Shown piece after piece: positions 55,063 through 64,000 of a stretch of DNA of 64,000 nucleotides (the first letter of the stretch is position 1; each line of letters starts with the position of its first letter). Location of the stretch: assembly GCA_937920495.1 (NCBI GenBank), contig CALEUQ010000011.1:62001-126000 (forward strand), in the 5' to 3' direction. Below the pieces are notes generated by a model. That model did not search any database and was not told where the DNA came from. It worked only from the letters and a program-made list of their open reading frames with translations. This stretch comes from an uncultured bacterium. GTDB taxonomy: Bacteria; Spirochaetota; UBA4802; UB4802. The position numbers and the translations under genes were made by a program.

Positions 55063-56454
55063 TTACACACCTGCAATTGTTTTTGCCTGTGTTAATGATT
55101 TTTTCTTACTGGCGCAAAAGTATTGGTATGAAATCTGTAATGCACGCACCGCTTCCTCAGGTGATTCAAAACTGGGTATAGAATATGCAGTTCTTATTTT
55201 CAATATACGGTCAATTGCATTGGGGATGTATATACTTGCAGGTTTATCATATTGTGTGCATAACTTGATTAATTCCTGGATACCGTCGATGACAACCTGT
55301 TGCCATACATTGGGTACTGCACAGATACCATCAATTTCATCTGAAGATAACAGATGCGTGAAAATGTCAATGAATGTCTGCAGCGATAATGTTGGTCCCA
55401 AATCAATAGGATTTGAAACATTATAGAGTTTTCCGCACCGTGCAATTTTTTGCTGCAGTTCATCTGATAAGGTGGGAATTTCAAAACCAGCTTCCACCAA
55501 AAGATCAGAGGTTATACCACCAAACGCACCAGAATTGGTAAAGATTGCAATACGTGTGCCTTTGAGCAAAGGCATGGTAGTGAAAATCTTTGGCATGGAA
55601 TACAATTCACTGATGGCTTTGCAGCGGATTATACCCACCTGCCTGCATGCTGCATCAAAGATAATATCGTTATTTGCCATACCAGCAGTATGTGACATGG
55701 CAGCCTTTGCACCTTCATTAGTCCTGCCAACTTTATATACAAGGATGGGTATTGATGAGCGTTTTGCAGCATCCAGAAAGCGCGCGCCGTTCTTGATGCT
55801 TTCAATATACATACCAATGACCTTTGTACCATCAGTGTTGAAGTAATCGATACAGTCTGCTTCATCAATATCTTCTTTGTTACCTATACTCATCATCTTG
55901 TTTACGTTGACAACATCGCTGCGCAATGAATCCATTATTAATACACCAACTCCACCACTCTGGATAACATAGGAGATGTCACCGGGGCGATCAAACACAC
56001 CATCGTATTCACCTGGGCGAGCCCCAAAAAAACAACAGAATCTGTTATGTGCATTTAATGTGCCCAAACAGTTTGGGCCTATGAAACGAATATTGTACTG
56101 CCTGGCGATCTCATTTACTTCTCTTTGCAGTTGTTTTCCATATTCGCCTTCTTCGGTAAAGCCTGCAGTTTCAATGATAACGGCTTTAATGCCTTTTTTT
56201 CCGCATTCCTCCATGACTTCAGGTACGGTGGCAGCAGGAGTAAGTATTATAGCTAAATCAATATCATGAGGTATTTCATGTAGATTCTGAAAACCCTTGC
56301 ACCCTTTTACATCTTCGCCTTTACGGTTTATTGCATAAATTTTTGCATCATACTTCAAAAAAGTAAGATATTCACAGATAGTTGCGCCTAAATTGAATGG
56401 TTTGTTAGAAGCACCTATTATGGCAATTGACCGAGGGTTAAAAAAAGCATCCAT
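55063..56454 (-). CDS. ADP-forming acyl-CoA/acetate-CoA ligase, alpha-type subunit
   Basis: The 463-residue protein has a CoA-binding domain (FFNPRSIAIIGASNKPFNLG) and succinyl-CoA-ligase-like domains with the expected phosphohistidine in MSHTAGMANND. The ATP-grasp beta subunit, usually fused or adjacent in NDP-forming acetyl-CoA synthetases, is absent here. The ATG for MDAFFNP is chosen because GGAG lies six bases before it. It might make ATP from acyl-CoA together with a subunit encoded elsewhere, or be a protein-acylation-related relative. Confidence 0.82.
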   Translation of the reverse strand: MDAFFNPRSIAIIGASNKPFNLGATICEYLTFLKYDAKIYAINRKGEDVKGCKGFQNLHEIPHDIDLAIILTPAATVPEVMEECGKKGIKAVIIETAGFTEEGEYGKQLQREVNEIARQYNIRFIGPNCLGTLNAHNRFCCFFGARPGEYDGVFDRPGDISYVIQSGGVGVLIMDSLRSDVVNVNKMMSIGNKEDIDEADCIDYFNTDGTKVIGMYIESIKNGARFLDAAKRSSIPILVYKVGRTNEGAKAAMSHTAGMANNDIIFDAACRQVGIIRCKAISELYSMPKIFTTMPLLKGTRIAIFTNSGAFGGITSDLLVEAGFEIPTLSDELQQKIARCGKLYNVSNPIDLGPTLSLQTFIDIFTHLLSSDEIDGICAVPNVWQQVVIDGIQELIKLCTQYDKPASIYIPNAIDRILKIRTAYSIPSFESPEEAVRALQISYQYFCASKKKSLTQAKTIAGV

Positions 56455-56612
56455 AGATGGCTCCATAATAATCATAGTGATAAAGCATTTGTATGACAAC
56501 TTACAAAATATACTTTTTTTATCAATAAAAAAAATATAGTTATTTTGATATTATTTTTATAATTATAAGACAAAGTATTGATCAAAATTATTTCATAATT
56601 AATGAAGTGAGA

Positions 56613-56635
56613 CTCCGTTGCATTCGGCAACAGAG
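56613..56635 (-). terminator. Stem-loop downstream of putP
   Basis: CTCCGTTGC (56613-56621) and GCAACAGAG (56627-56635) pair with one wobble in the minus-strand RNA around a 5-nt loop. No T-run follows, so termination is uncertain. Confidence 0.5.
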
Positions 56636-56650
56636 CCCTGAAGTTGTGCA

Positions 56651-58105
56651 TTATTGCGATTTCGCTTCGTCTTTCATTTTTGAAAATTCACTATGTATTG
56701 TTGCGTCTTGTGCAGGATAGATCCTGTTAAGTACGGTAATGGTGAATGCATTGGCAATAAATCCGGGAACTATCTCATAACAATAATGACTTAGTCCTAA
56801 GAATTTCCAGGAAACCAGTGCAATTGTCCCTGCAAGCATTCCGCCCAGTACGGATTGCCATGATGTAGTCTTTGAAAAAAGCGCAAACAGCACAACAGGT
56901 CCAAATGCAGCACCAAAACCACCCCATGCATAGGCCACAAGCCCAAGCACAGTATTTTCAGGATTCATGGCAAACAGTGCCGCAATAATTGTTACAAGCA
57001 TTGTGGTTACCCGGCCAATATGAATTAATTCTTTTTGGGATGCATCGCGTTTTATGATACGCTGGTAAAAGTCCTCGGTTAATGCTGCTGAACATACCAG
57101 CAATTGTGAATCAGCTGTGGACATGATTGCAGAAAGTATTGCAGCAAGAAGTATTCCTCCAATCCATGGCGAAAAAAATTTCTGTATCATAAAGATGAAG
57201 ACCTTTTCGGCATTGTGTGGCGATAGTTCCGGGAATAGATACACTGCTGCAATCCCAATGAAAGAAGCACCACATAAAGAGATGCTAACCCACGTCATTG
57301 CAATGCGGCGAGCACCGTTAATATCGTTATGTGAATGTATTCCCATAAAGCGTGCTAAGATATGTGGCTGACCAAAATAGCCCAGTCCCCATGAGGCAGT
57401 GGATACCACTGAGAGTAGCGTAACCGATGTAAAAGGATTAACCGGTAAAGACGCGTTGTGCATAGCATGCGTGATGGCATGTAAAGAACCAATATGCTGC
57501 AAGGCAACAATAGGGACTATGATAATTGCAAAAAACATGAGTGAACCCTGTATAACATCGGTCATACTTACAGCAAAAAAGCCACCTAACGATGTGTAAA
57601 AAAGAATGATACATGCACCAATCAGTACTGCGATATGATATTCTATGCCTACCATGGACTCAAAAAGTTTGCCTGAAGCAACAAATCCAGAAGAAAGATA
57701 TATGGTGAAAAAAATAAGAATGATTAAAGCCGAAATGATACGAAGAAGTCCGGTAGGGTCTTTGAATCGGTCCTCAAAGAATGTTGGCAAGGTTATGGAA
57801 TCGGTAATTTCGGTGTACACACGTAAACGCTTTGCAATGAGTTTCCAGTTACAGTAGGTTCCAATCAAAAGCCCAGCGGCAATCCATATGGCAGGCATTC
57901 CGCTTACGTACAGGGCACCGGGTAAACCCATGAGCAGCCATCCGCTCATGTCACTTGCCTGGGCTGACAGTGCCATGACAAATTTGCCTAACTTTCTGCC
58001 ACCTAAGATAAAATCGGAGATATCATGTGATTTATTATAATAATATACTCCAATTGCCAGTAATAGGACAAGATATAATCCAAAGGTTATGAACGTAGCT
58101 ATCAT
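56651..58105 (-). CDS. putP: Sodium/proline symporter-type transporter (SSS family)
   Basis: The 484-residue protein has about 13 membrane helices of the sodium:solute symporter fold. Family segments are DFILGGRKLGKFVMALSAQA then SDMSGWLLMGLPGALYVSG, and SWGLGYFGQPHILARFM. These are close to PutP, which imports proline with Na+. SDMSGW and GLGYFGQPHI are especially characteristic. Substrate assignment to proline is likely, not certain. It is transcribed alone. Confidence 0.9.
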   Translation of the reverse strand: MIATFITFGLYLVLLLAIGVYYYNKSHDISDFILGGRKLGKFVMALSAQASDMSGWLLMGLPGALYVSGMPAIWIAAGLLIGTYCNWKLIAKRLRVYTEITDSITLPTFFEDRFKDPTGLLRIISALIILIFFTIYLSSGFVASGKLFESMVGIEYHIAVLIGACIILFYTSLGGFFAVSMTDVIQGSLMFFAIIIVPIVALQHIGSLHAITHAMHNASLPVNPFTSVTLLSVVSTASWGLGYFGQPHILARFMGIHSHNDINGARRIAMTWVSISLCGASFIGIAAVYLFPELSPHNAEKVFIFMIQKFFSPWIGGILLAAILSAIMSTADSQLLVCSAALTEDFYQRIIKRDASQKELIHIGRVTTMLVTIIAALFAMNPENTVLGLVAYAWGGFGAAFGPVVLFALFSKTTSWQSVLGGMLAGTIALVSWKFLGLSHYCYEIVPGFIANAFTITVLNRIYPAQDATIHSEFSKMKDEAKSQ

Positions 58106-58339
58106 TCCCTGCTGTCCTCTATGAAAATGTGTCAGGATTAATCAATAGTTGCAATGACCGGTTATGATTGTCAATGTAATTATAGATGGACCAAACCCCA
58201 TTCTTACGATGGCAGTTTGCACGTTATGCATGAAAGGGCAAAATTAACAGTGAAAGAAATCAATTTTTTTATTGACTAAATAAATCACTATGCGTATTAT
58301 TTCAACCGTTCTTATATACTAGTTAATAAGGTGAGCAGT

Positions 58340-58669
58340 ATGATTGAATTAACAGATAAAGGGAATGGTACATTCGTTGTCAAGATAATCATGCAAGAAG
58401 TGCATACCTTAGATGTTCCGGACCTTAAAGAGAAGCTTCAACAGGCAATTGTCAATAAGGGTATAAAGAAGATGGTTGTTGATCTATCAGATGTTAAAAT
58501 GATCACAAGCTCTGGTATAGGAATTTTTTTAAACATTAATCAGAATCTCAAATCGCAGTTTAGATTGGCATGTCCAACGCAGGAAGTACAGAAAGTGCTA
58601 GAGTTAACCAAAGTTACTTCAATGATAAAAGTATTTACTACAGTTGAAGCGGCTCTGCAAAGTTTTTGA
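58340..58669 (+). CDS. STAS-domain anti-sigma factor antagonist
   Basis: The 109-residue protein is a single STAS domain (MVVDLSDVKMITSSGIGIFL), with a serine at the position phosphorylated in SpoIIAA-type proteins. It is expected to bind an anti-sigma factor kinase or similar partner; none is adjacent. The ATG is used with AAGGTGA upstream; a GTG three codons earlier lies within that site. Confidence 0.87.
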   Translation: MIELTDKGNGTFVVKIIMQEVHTLDVPDLKEKLQQAIVNKGIKKMVVDLSDVKMITSSGIGIFLNINQNLKSQFRLACPTQEVQKVLELTKVTSMIKVFTTVEAALQSF

Positions 58670-58962
58670 AGAATATACAGCAGGTTCCATGGTAGGTTTG
58701 AATTAATATAATGAGCAAAATTATGTGAGTAGACATTTTATATATAGCATAATAAATTTCTGAGTAATAATGTATGTAAAAATGTGCATTATCTTTGCCT
58801 TCCTACCTTTGTTGAGGGCATATTGTTGATTATATTGTTCTGTATTAAAATTTATTTTATCATAGCATATAATGTGCTATACTTTTGTTGAATTATTATA
58901 ATGATATATTTAATATTGTATTTTGAGTTCATATTATAGCACGATTATATTTTTTAATCGTA
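58670..58962. other. Very AT-rich leader upstream of the SAM riboswitch
   Basis: No gene is seen. It should hold the metX promoter; several TATAAT-like strings exist but no clearly paired -35. Confidence 0.4.
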
Positions 58963-59070
58963 CTATCTTATCAAGAGTGGTGGAGGGACTGGCCCTGTGA
59001 AGCCACGGCAACCGGCGGTAGTATGAGTCGGTGCCAATTCCAGCGGAAGAAATTCCGGGAGATGAGATAG
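58963..59070 (+). ncRNA. SAM-I riboswitch (S box)
   Basis: The sequence has the SAM-I conserved elements in order: CTTATCAAGAGTGGTGGAGG, GACTGGCCC, TGAAGCC, CGGCAACC, GGTGCCAATTCC and GAGATGAG. Helix P1 is formed by 58963-58972 with 59061-59070 (CTATCTTATC/GATGAGATAG). It is followed by a terminator and then metX, so SAM binding should reduce metX-metW transcription. Confidence 0.97.
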
Positions 59071-59082
59071 GCAACAGGTAAT

Positions 59083-59111
59083 CGCTTACTGTCTTCCGGT
59101 AAGCGTTTTTT
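59083..59111 (+). terminator. Riboswitch expression-platform terminator
   Basis: CGCTTAC (59083-59089) and GTAAGCG (59099-59105) form a stem followed by TTTTTT. It lies 12 bp after the riboswitch P1 and 26 bp before metX, as for a SAM-controlled attenuator. Confidence 0.92.
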
Positions 59112-59136
59112 ATTTGTATAAGGAGTTGAATATATA

Positions 59137-60300
59137 ATGCACAATGAAATGACTATAGATAAATCCGTGGGTAATGTTCACACGCAATATTATACTTTTG
59201 CTGAGCCTCCTGATGAGATGCTGCTTGTATCAGGTAAAAAGCTAGGGCCCATTACACTGGCATATGAAACCTACGGCACACTAAATGAAAACAAGAGTAA
59301 TGCAGTACTAATTTTACACGCCCTTTCAGGTTCAGCCCACGCAGCAGGATACCATTCAGACAATGATCCTTATCCTGGATGGTGGGATCATTATATTGGA
59401 CCGGGAAAAGCGTTTGATACCAATAAATATTTTGTCATCTGTTCCAATGTTATTGGTGGCTGCAGTGGTTCCACCGGCCCCTCATCCATAAATCCTGTTA
59501 CGGGTAAAGAATATGCACTGGATTTTCCCATCGTAACTATTCAGGACATGGTAAATGCACAGCGACATTTGATAGATTATTTAGGGATTGAAAAGCTTTT
59601 AGCTGTTGCTGGTGGCTCAATGGGCGGCATGCAGGCATTACAGTGGTCAATATCATATCCAGAGAGGGTACAATCAGTTATAGCGATAGCAACTGCAGCC
59701 TCACTTTCTGCGCAGGGCATTGCATTTCATGAAGTTGGCAGGCAAGCCATAATGCGCGATCCACACTGGAATAATGGGAACTATTACCACGTAAGCAATC
59801 CCTCCAACGGACTATCGCTTGCTCGAATGATTGGGCATATTACATACCTAAGTGAAAAGCTCATGCATGAAAAATTTGGCAGAAGACTTCAGCAAACAGA
59901 TTTTTTTAAGTTTCAATTTGACCTGGAGTTTGAGGTAGAATCATACCTGCACCATAAAGGAAATGATTTTGTCCAGAGGTTTGATGCAAATTCGTATTTA
60001 TATATTACCAAAGCCATTGACTATTTTGATTTAAAAAATGATTTTGGTGGTGATCTGGCTAATGCATTTGTACATGTAAATTCGGATTATCTAATTATAA
60101 GCTTTTCCTCTGACTGGCTGTATCCAACATCACAGTCACGGGAGATTGTACGAGCATTGCGTATGAACAGCAAAAACGTTGTGTTTACCGAAATCCAGAG
60201 TGATAAGGGACACGATACATTTTTACTTCCAAATGAACAGCTTGAACATAACATTGCTAACTTTTTGAAGAGAGAGTTTGAAAAGGCACATAAAAAATGA
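59137..60300 (+). CDS. metX: Homoserine O-acetyltransferase
   Basis: The 387-residue alpha/beta hydrolase acetylates homoserine for methionine synthesis. The nucleophile serine is in GGSMGGMQALQW, the histidine in KGHDTFLL and the aspartate in FSSDWLYPTSQS. AAGGAG precedes the ATG. It is controlled by the upstream SAM-I riboswitch and overlaps metW by 4 bp (ATGA). Confidence 0.95.
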   Translation: MHNEMTIDKSVGNVHTQYYTFAEPPDEMLLVSGKKLGPITLAYETYGTLNENKSNAVLILHALSGSAHAAGYHSDNDPYPGWWDHYIGPGKAFDTNKYFVICSNVIGGCSGSTGPSSINPVTGKEYALDFPIVTIQDMVNAQRHLIDYLGIEKLLAVAGGSMGGMQALQWSISYPERVQSVIAIATAASLSAQGIAFHEVGRQAIMRDPHWNNGNYYHVSNPSNGLSLARMIGHITYLSEKLMHEKFGRRLQQTDFFKFQFDLEFEVESYLHHKGNDFVQRFDANSYLYITKAIDYFDLKNDFGGDLANAFVHVNSDYLIISFSSDWLYPTSQSREIVRALRMNSKNVVFTEIQSDKGHDTFLLPNEQLEHNIANFLKREFEKAHKK

Positions 60301-60920
60301 AAGAATACCGGGTAGCGTATGATCTCATACTTGATTTAATTCCGGATGGTTCTCGTGTCCTTGACCTGGGATGTGGTGATGGCCTTTTGTTAAAATTGCT
60401 GCAGGAACAAAAGCATGTGAAAGGTTTTGGTGTAGAGATATCTCCGGAAGGAGTAAGCCAGTGTGTGGAAAAAGGCTTATATTGCTATCAGGGAGACATT
60501 GACGAAGGACTATCGGACTATAAAGATAATTCTTTTGATTATGTTATAGTTAACCAGACATTGCAGAGTACAAAGAAGCCGGACGTTGTTATCCGCGAGT
60601 CGCTGAGGATTTCACTCAATGCAATATTCAGTTTCCCTAACTTTGCCCATTATTCATTGCGCCTATACCTTTCTATATATGGGCGAATGCCAAAAAACAA
60701 ACTTTTGCCTTATGAATGGTATGAAACACCCAATATACATCTTCTGACAATACAGGACTTCAGAGATTACTGCAGGGATTGTGGATACCCTGTAAAAAAA
60801 GAAATGCATTTTTCAACAATAAGATCACGCTCGGTGATTGTCCCGATGATGCCCAACCTTTTTGCAGAATACGGCTTTTTTATACTTGATGGACAGCCTT
60901 TTACATCTACAACAATTTAA
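60297..60920 (+). CDS. metW: MetW methionine biosynthesis protein
   Basis: The 207-residue protein is a MetW-family SAM-methyltransferase fold (VLDLGCGDGLLLKLLQEQ, then NQTLQSTKKPD and YEWYETPNIHLLT). MetW is a known partner of MetX in many proteobacteria and other phyla. The start codon overlaps the metX stop. Confidence 0.93.
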   Translation: MKEYRVAYDLILDLIPDGSRVLDLGCGDGLLLKLLQEQKHVKGFGVEISPEGVSQCVEKGLYCYQGDIDEGLSDYKDNSFDYVIVNQTLQSTKKPDVVIRESLRISLNAIFSFPNFAHYSLRLYLSIYGRMPKNKLLPYEWYETPNIHLLTIQDFRDYCRDCGYPVKKEMHFSTIRSRSVIVPMMPNLFAEYGFFILDGQPFTSTTI

Positions 60921-61009
60921 CTTGATTATTCCCTGATGCAGTATTTTCTTGTATTTTCAATGTGTTATGGCTACATTGTATATACTAGTATAATTATAAA
61001 AGGTGACTC

Positions 61010-63016
61010 ATGCCCCCATTTAAGGTAGTATCTGCGTATAAACCTTCAGGTGATCAGGCACAGGCCATAGAAAAATTAGCTGCAGGGATTGATCGTGGGT
61101 ATAAATACCAGACATTGCTTGGCGTTACAGGCTCGGGTAAAACGTATACCATGGCAAAGGTCATAGAAAAAGTACAGAAACCTACTCTGGTGCTCACCCA
61201 TAATAAAACACTGGCAGCACAGCTTTATCGTGAGTTTAAGGAATTCTTCCCCAATAATGCTGTTGAGTATTTTGTTTCGTATTATGATTATTACCAGCCT
61301 GAAGCTTACGTCGTTTCACAGGATTTGTATATAGAGAAGGATGCAAGCATAAATGATGAGATAGACCGCCTGCGCCTCAAAGCTACATCATCTCTTGTTG
61401 AGCGGGAAGATGTCATCATTGTTTCCTCAGTGTCATGTATTTATGGTATTGGAAATCCTGAAAGCTTTGAAAAAAATCATATACGGCTTTCTGTGGGGGA
61501 TATGGTTGACCGCCAGGACCTTTTAATGAAGCTTGTGTCAATACATTATGACCGCAATGATATTGCATTTACACGTGGTACATTCAGGGTACGCGGTGAT
61601 ACTGTCGAGGTGTTCCCTGCAAACCTGCAGGATGCACTTCGTATTGTTTTTTTTGGTGATGAGATAGAAGCTATATATAAAATAAATCCCTTAACCGGTG
61701 CTCGAACTGAAAAAATTGAAAAGGCATATATATACCCGGCCAAACACTATGTTTCCAGTAAAGAAGAAATGGAAGAAACAATACGGATGATTGAAATTGA
61801 GCTGGAACACAGAATAAAGGAATTTATGGATGCTGGCAAGCTTGTTGAGGCTCAAAGGCTGGAGATGCGCACCCGTTATGATATTGAGATGCTGAAGACT
61901 GTTGGTTATTGCAATGGTATTGAAAATTATTCGCGCATCATTGACCGTAGAGAGCCAGGACAGCCACCACATTGCCTGCTTCATTATTTTAAAGGGAGCT
62001 ATCTGATGTTCATTGATGAATCACACGTAACCATACCCCAGGTCAGGGGGATGTATGAGGGCGATAGATCCCGAAAAGTGAACCTGGTTGAGTACGGATT
62101 TAGACTCCCATCAGCACTTGATAACAGGCCACTGAAGTTCCACGAATTTGAGCAGATGATAGATCAGGTAGTATTTGTTTCAGCAACACCGGCAGACTAT
62201 GAGATGGAAAAATCACAGCAGGTTGTTGAACAGGTTATCCGGCCAACAGGCTTACTTGATCCTGAAATTGAAGTAAGGCCTGCAACAAACCAGGTTGATG
62301 ATTTGATTGGCGAGATTAAAAAGCGTGTTGCTGCCGGCGAACGAGTGCTTGTTACAACATTAACTAAAAAGATGGCTGAAGACCTTACCGAATACCTTGG
62401 TGAAGTTGGATTGCGGGTGCGGTATCTACATTCTGAGATTGAAACAATAGAGCGTGTTGAAATCATCCGTGATTTACGAAAAGGCGTATTTGACTGCCTC
62501 ATTGGCATTAACCTGTTGCGCGAAGGACTTGATATACCTGAAGTGTCACTTGTTGCCATACTTGATGCGGATAAGGAAGGGTTTCTTCGTTCAACGCGTT
62601 CTCTCATTCAGACTGCTGGAAGGGCTGCGCGCAATATTAATGGCAAAGTTATCATGTATGCAGATACTGTCACGCGTTCAATGCAGGAAGCAATAGATGA
62701 AACAAATAGGCGACGAAAGCTTCAGCTGGAATTCAACACAACACATAATATTACGCCCAAAAGCATTTCCAAAGAGATAGTTGACATTATTGAACGAGAA
62801 TATCACTCTGACGATGTTTTTGCTGACATTGTATCAGAATATATCCAGAGCTATCGCACCAATGATGTTGAAGAATTAAAAAAGGTTCGCGACAGAATAA
62901 AGGAAGATATGCTTGCGGCAGCTGACAATCTGGAATTTGAAAAAGCCGCACTACTGCGAGACCAGCTTTATGATATTGAGAAGAAGATTGGACTTTACAG
63001 CAAAGTAGCACGATGA
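61010..63016 (+). CDS. uvrB: Excinuclease ABC subunit B
   Basis: The 668-residue helicase-like repair protein has the Walker A in [14 protein letters not shown], the beta-hairpin segment [15 protein letters not shown], the DESH box ([12 protein letters not shown]) and helicase motif [13 protein letters not shown]-terminal UVR domain binds UvrC. It damages-scans DNA with UvrA. GGTGA precedes the ATG. It begins 89 bp after metW, and nadC follows after 27 bp. Confidence 0.98.
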   Translation: MPPFKVVSAYKPSGDQAQAIEKLAAGIDRGYKYQTLLGVTGSGKTYTMAKVIEKVQKPTLVLTHNKTLAAQLYREFKEFFPNNAVEYFVSYYDYYQPEAYVVSQDLYIEKDASINDEIDRLRLKATSSLVEREDVIIVSSVSCIYGIGNPESFEKNHIRLSVGDMVDRQDLLMKLVSIHYDRNDIAFTRGTFRVRGDTVEVFPANLQDALRIVFFGDEIEAIYKINPLTGARTEKIEKAYIYPAKHYVSSKEEMEETIRMIEIELEHRIKEFMDAGKLVEAQRLEMRTRYDIEMLKTVGYCNGIENYSRIIDRREPGQPPHCLLHYFKGSYLMFIDESHVTIPQVRGMYEGDRSRKVNLVEYGFRLPSALDNRPLKFHEFEQMIDQVVFVSATPADYEMEKSQQVVEQVIRPTGLLDPEIEVRPATNQVDDLIGEIKKRVAAGERVLVTTLTKKMAEDLTEYLGEVGLRVRYLHSEIETIERVEIIRDLRKGVFDCLIGINLLREGLDIPEVSLVAILDADKEGFLRSTRSLIQTAGRAARNINGKVIMYADTVTRSMQEAIDETNRRRKLQLEFNTTHNITPKSISKEIVDIIEREYHSDDVFADIVSEYIQSYRTNDVEELKKVRDRIKEDMLAAADNLEFEKAALLRDQLYDIEKKIGLYSKVAR

Positions 63017-63043
63017 TAGTTATATTATATAGAGGAACTTTTT

Positions 63044-63883
63044 ATGCAAATACCTTCTTATGATGAACTATCGCCGCTTATCACAATGGCATTGAAAGAA
63101 GATATCGGCAGCGGTGATATTACCAGCAATGCAATTTTTGATGAGTACCATTTTACACGCGCGCGAATTCATTCCAAAAGTGCAGGCGTGTTTTGCGGCG
63201 GCTTTCTCATTGAGTATATATATCATACTATGGACTCTTCGGTATCTGTGACGCTGTATCGCAGTGAGGGTGCAATGGTAAAAGAAGATGACGTTGTTGC
63301 AGATATTGAAGGCAATGTTCGCACGCTGCTTTCAGGTGAGCGGACAGTACTTAATTTTTTGCAGCGAACCTGCGGAATAGCAACCCGCACAGCAAGGATG
63401 GTTTCGATTGTACGTGATACAAATATAAAAATCCTTGATACACGGAAAACGCTCCCGGGTTTCAGGCTACTTGATAAATATGCAGTGTGGTGTGGCGGTG
63501 GCACCAATCATCGGATGGGGCTGTATGATATGGTATTAATCAAGGACAATCATATCAAAGCAGCAGGTGGAATTATGCAGGCGGTTGCTATGGTTAAAAA
63601 GGCGTATGGCAATCGTTATGTCATTGAAGTTGAGGTGGAAACGCTCAATCAGGTGCAGGAGGCGGTTGAAGCAGGTGCAGATATTATCATGCTGGACAAT
63701 ATGTCAAAAGATAGGATTGTGCGTGCGCTATCCATTATTAACGGAAAAGCCAGAGTTGAAGTATCCGGTAATATGGATGAGGACAGATTAAAAGAGATCA
63801 GCGATTTACCAGTTGATTATGTGTCAATAGGTGCACTCACGCATTCAGTTAAGGCATTTGACCTTTCAATGCGGTTGTTGTAG
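63044..63883 (+). CDS. nadC: Nicotinate-nucleotide pyrophosphorylase (quinolinate phosphoribosyltransferase)
   Basis: The 279-residue enzyme converts quinolinate and PRPP to nicotinate mononucleotide in NAD synthesis. Signature parts are KEDIGSGDITSNAIF, RTCGIATRT, LDTRKTLPGFRLLDKYAVWC and GGGTNHRMGLYDMVLIKDNH. Length is normal. GAGGAA precedes the ATG. nadA and nadB are not in the window. Confidence 0.96.
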   Translation: MQIPSYDELSPLITMALKEDIGSGDITSNAIFDEYHFTRARIHSKSAGVFCGGFLIEYIYHTMDSSVSVTLYRSEGAMVKEDDVVADIEGNVRTLLSGERTVLNFLQRTCGIATRTARMVSIVRDTNIKILDTRKTLPGFRLLDKYAVWCGGGTNHRMGLYDMVLIKDNHIKAAGGIMQAVAMVKKAYGNRYVIEVEVETLNQVQEAVEAGADIIMLDNMSKDRIVRALSIINGKARVEVSGNMDEDRLKEISDLPVDYVSIGALTHSVKAFDLSMRLL

Positions 63884-63884
63884 T

Positions 63885-64000
63885 TTAATACGAATAGAAG
63901 CCCCGCCCTGTCTTTTTTCCTAAATAGCCAGCCTCTACATATTTTTTAAGAAGGGGGCACGGCCTGTATTTTGGATCTCCAAAGCCATTGTATAATTCTT
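63885..64000 (-). CDS. 3-hydroxybutyryl-CoA dehydrogenase, C-terminal end only
   Basis: On the minus strand the last 38 codons before a TAA encode [20 protein letters not shown] followed by [17 protein letters not shown]. This is the typical C-terminus of the 280-residue hydroxybutyryl-CoA dehydrogenase family (butyrate/butanol or beta-oxidation type). The rest lies beyond the window edge. It converges with nadC with one base between stops. It differs from the longer hydroxyacyl-CoA dehydrogenase at 17443. Confidence 0.88.
   Translation of the reverse strand, partial: ELYNGFGDPKYRPCPLLKKYVEAGYLGKKTGRGFYSY

Noticed and set aside
1-64000. tRNA, rRNA, CRISPR arrays, transposases, integrases or phage genes
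   Set aside because: Intergenic regions were read for tRNA T-arm strings, regularly spaced repeats and mobile-gene motifs; none was found.

Overview
The window is 64 kb of a low-GC (roughly 38% by eye), densely coded bacterial chromosome from a Gram-negative (diderm) organism. Evidence for a diderm is the set of signal-peptide proteins, lipoproteins and an outer-membrane barrel candidate, an HtrA protease, and YidC with a large N-terminal periplasmic domain. A CarD regulator next to a membrane PIN/TRAM protein, a membrane-anchored AraC regulator, class III ribonucleotide reductase, pyruvate phosphate dikinase and a large fatty-acid oxidation locus would suit an anaerobic or facultative member of the Spirochaetota or a neighbouring phylum. 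That placement is an inference with low confidence. I saw no tRNA, rRNA, CRISPR array, transposase or phage gene.

Layout. 1-3.7 kb: a cut-off dienoyl-CoA/enoate reductase-type flavoenzyme convergent with an acyl-CoA synthetase. 4.3-9.6 kb: a PTS EIIA protein with a ClC chloride transporter, leuS, and a small membrane protein. 9.8-19.4 kb: a fatty-acid or lipid degradation divergon. On the minus strand lie SCP2, acyl-CoA synthetase, thiolase and a START-domain protein; on the plus strand lie TetR, two acyl-CoA dehydrogenases, 3-hydroxyacyl-CoA dehydrogenase and enoyl-CoA hydratase. Two long perfect palindromes with the same 16-bp core lie upstream of the SCP2 gene and of the first dehydrogenase, and are very probably operators of that TetR protein. 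19.6-31.3 kb: a second TetR, a cysteine-cluster protein, a rhomboid protease, ppdK, a TPR protein, a terpenoid-cyclase-like protein, a barrel/CsgG-like lipoprotein pair, a glycosyltransferase with an atypical response regulator, a stand-alone DbpA-type RNA-binding domain and a methyltransferase. 31.4-36.2 kb: the classical rpmH-rnpA-yidD-yidC-jag-mnmE block. 36.3-42.1 kb: a large secreted protein with a degenerate transglutaminase domain, a 31-residue basic protein, and an anaerobic ribonucleotide reductase whose glycyl-radical segment is a separate small gene.

42.3-53.6 kb: several unrecognised small proteins, a lipoprotein overlapping a C-terminal J-domain protein, HtrA, PBP1A, CarD, the PIN/TRAM protein, an FMN reductase-like protein and an ACT plus Rossmann protein. 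54-64 kb: the membrane AraC regulator, a lone ADP-forming acyl-CoA synthetase alpha-type protein, PutP, a STAS protein, a SAM-I riboswitch with terminator ahead of metX-metW, uvrB, nadC, and the 3' end of a 3-hydroxybutyryl-CoA dehydrogenase gene.

The least explained DNA signal is a 120-bp dispersed repeat (6580-6699 and 53864-53983, about 91% identical). It carries a GC-rich hairpin in which one base pair has changed on both sides between copies. A solo right end lies at 44055-44096. Other points of interest are the palindrome-controlled lipid divergon, the split NrdD, the receiver-degenerate response regulator and the stand-alone DbpA domain.
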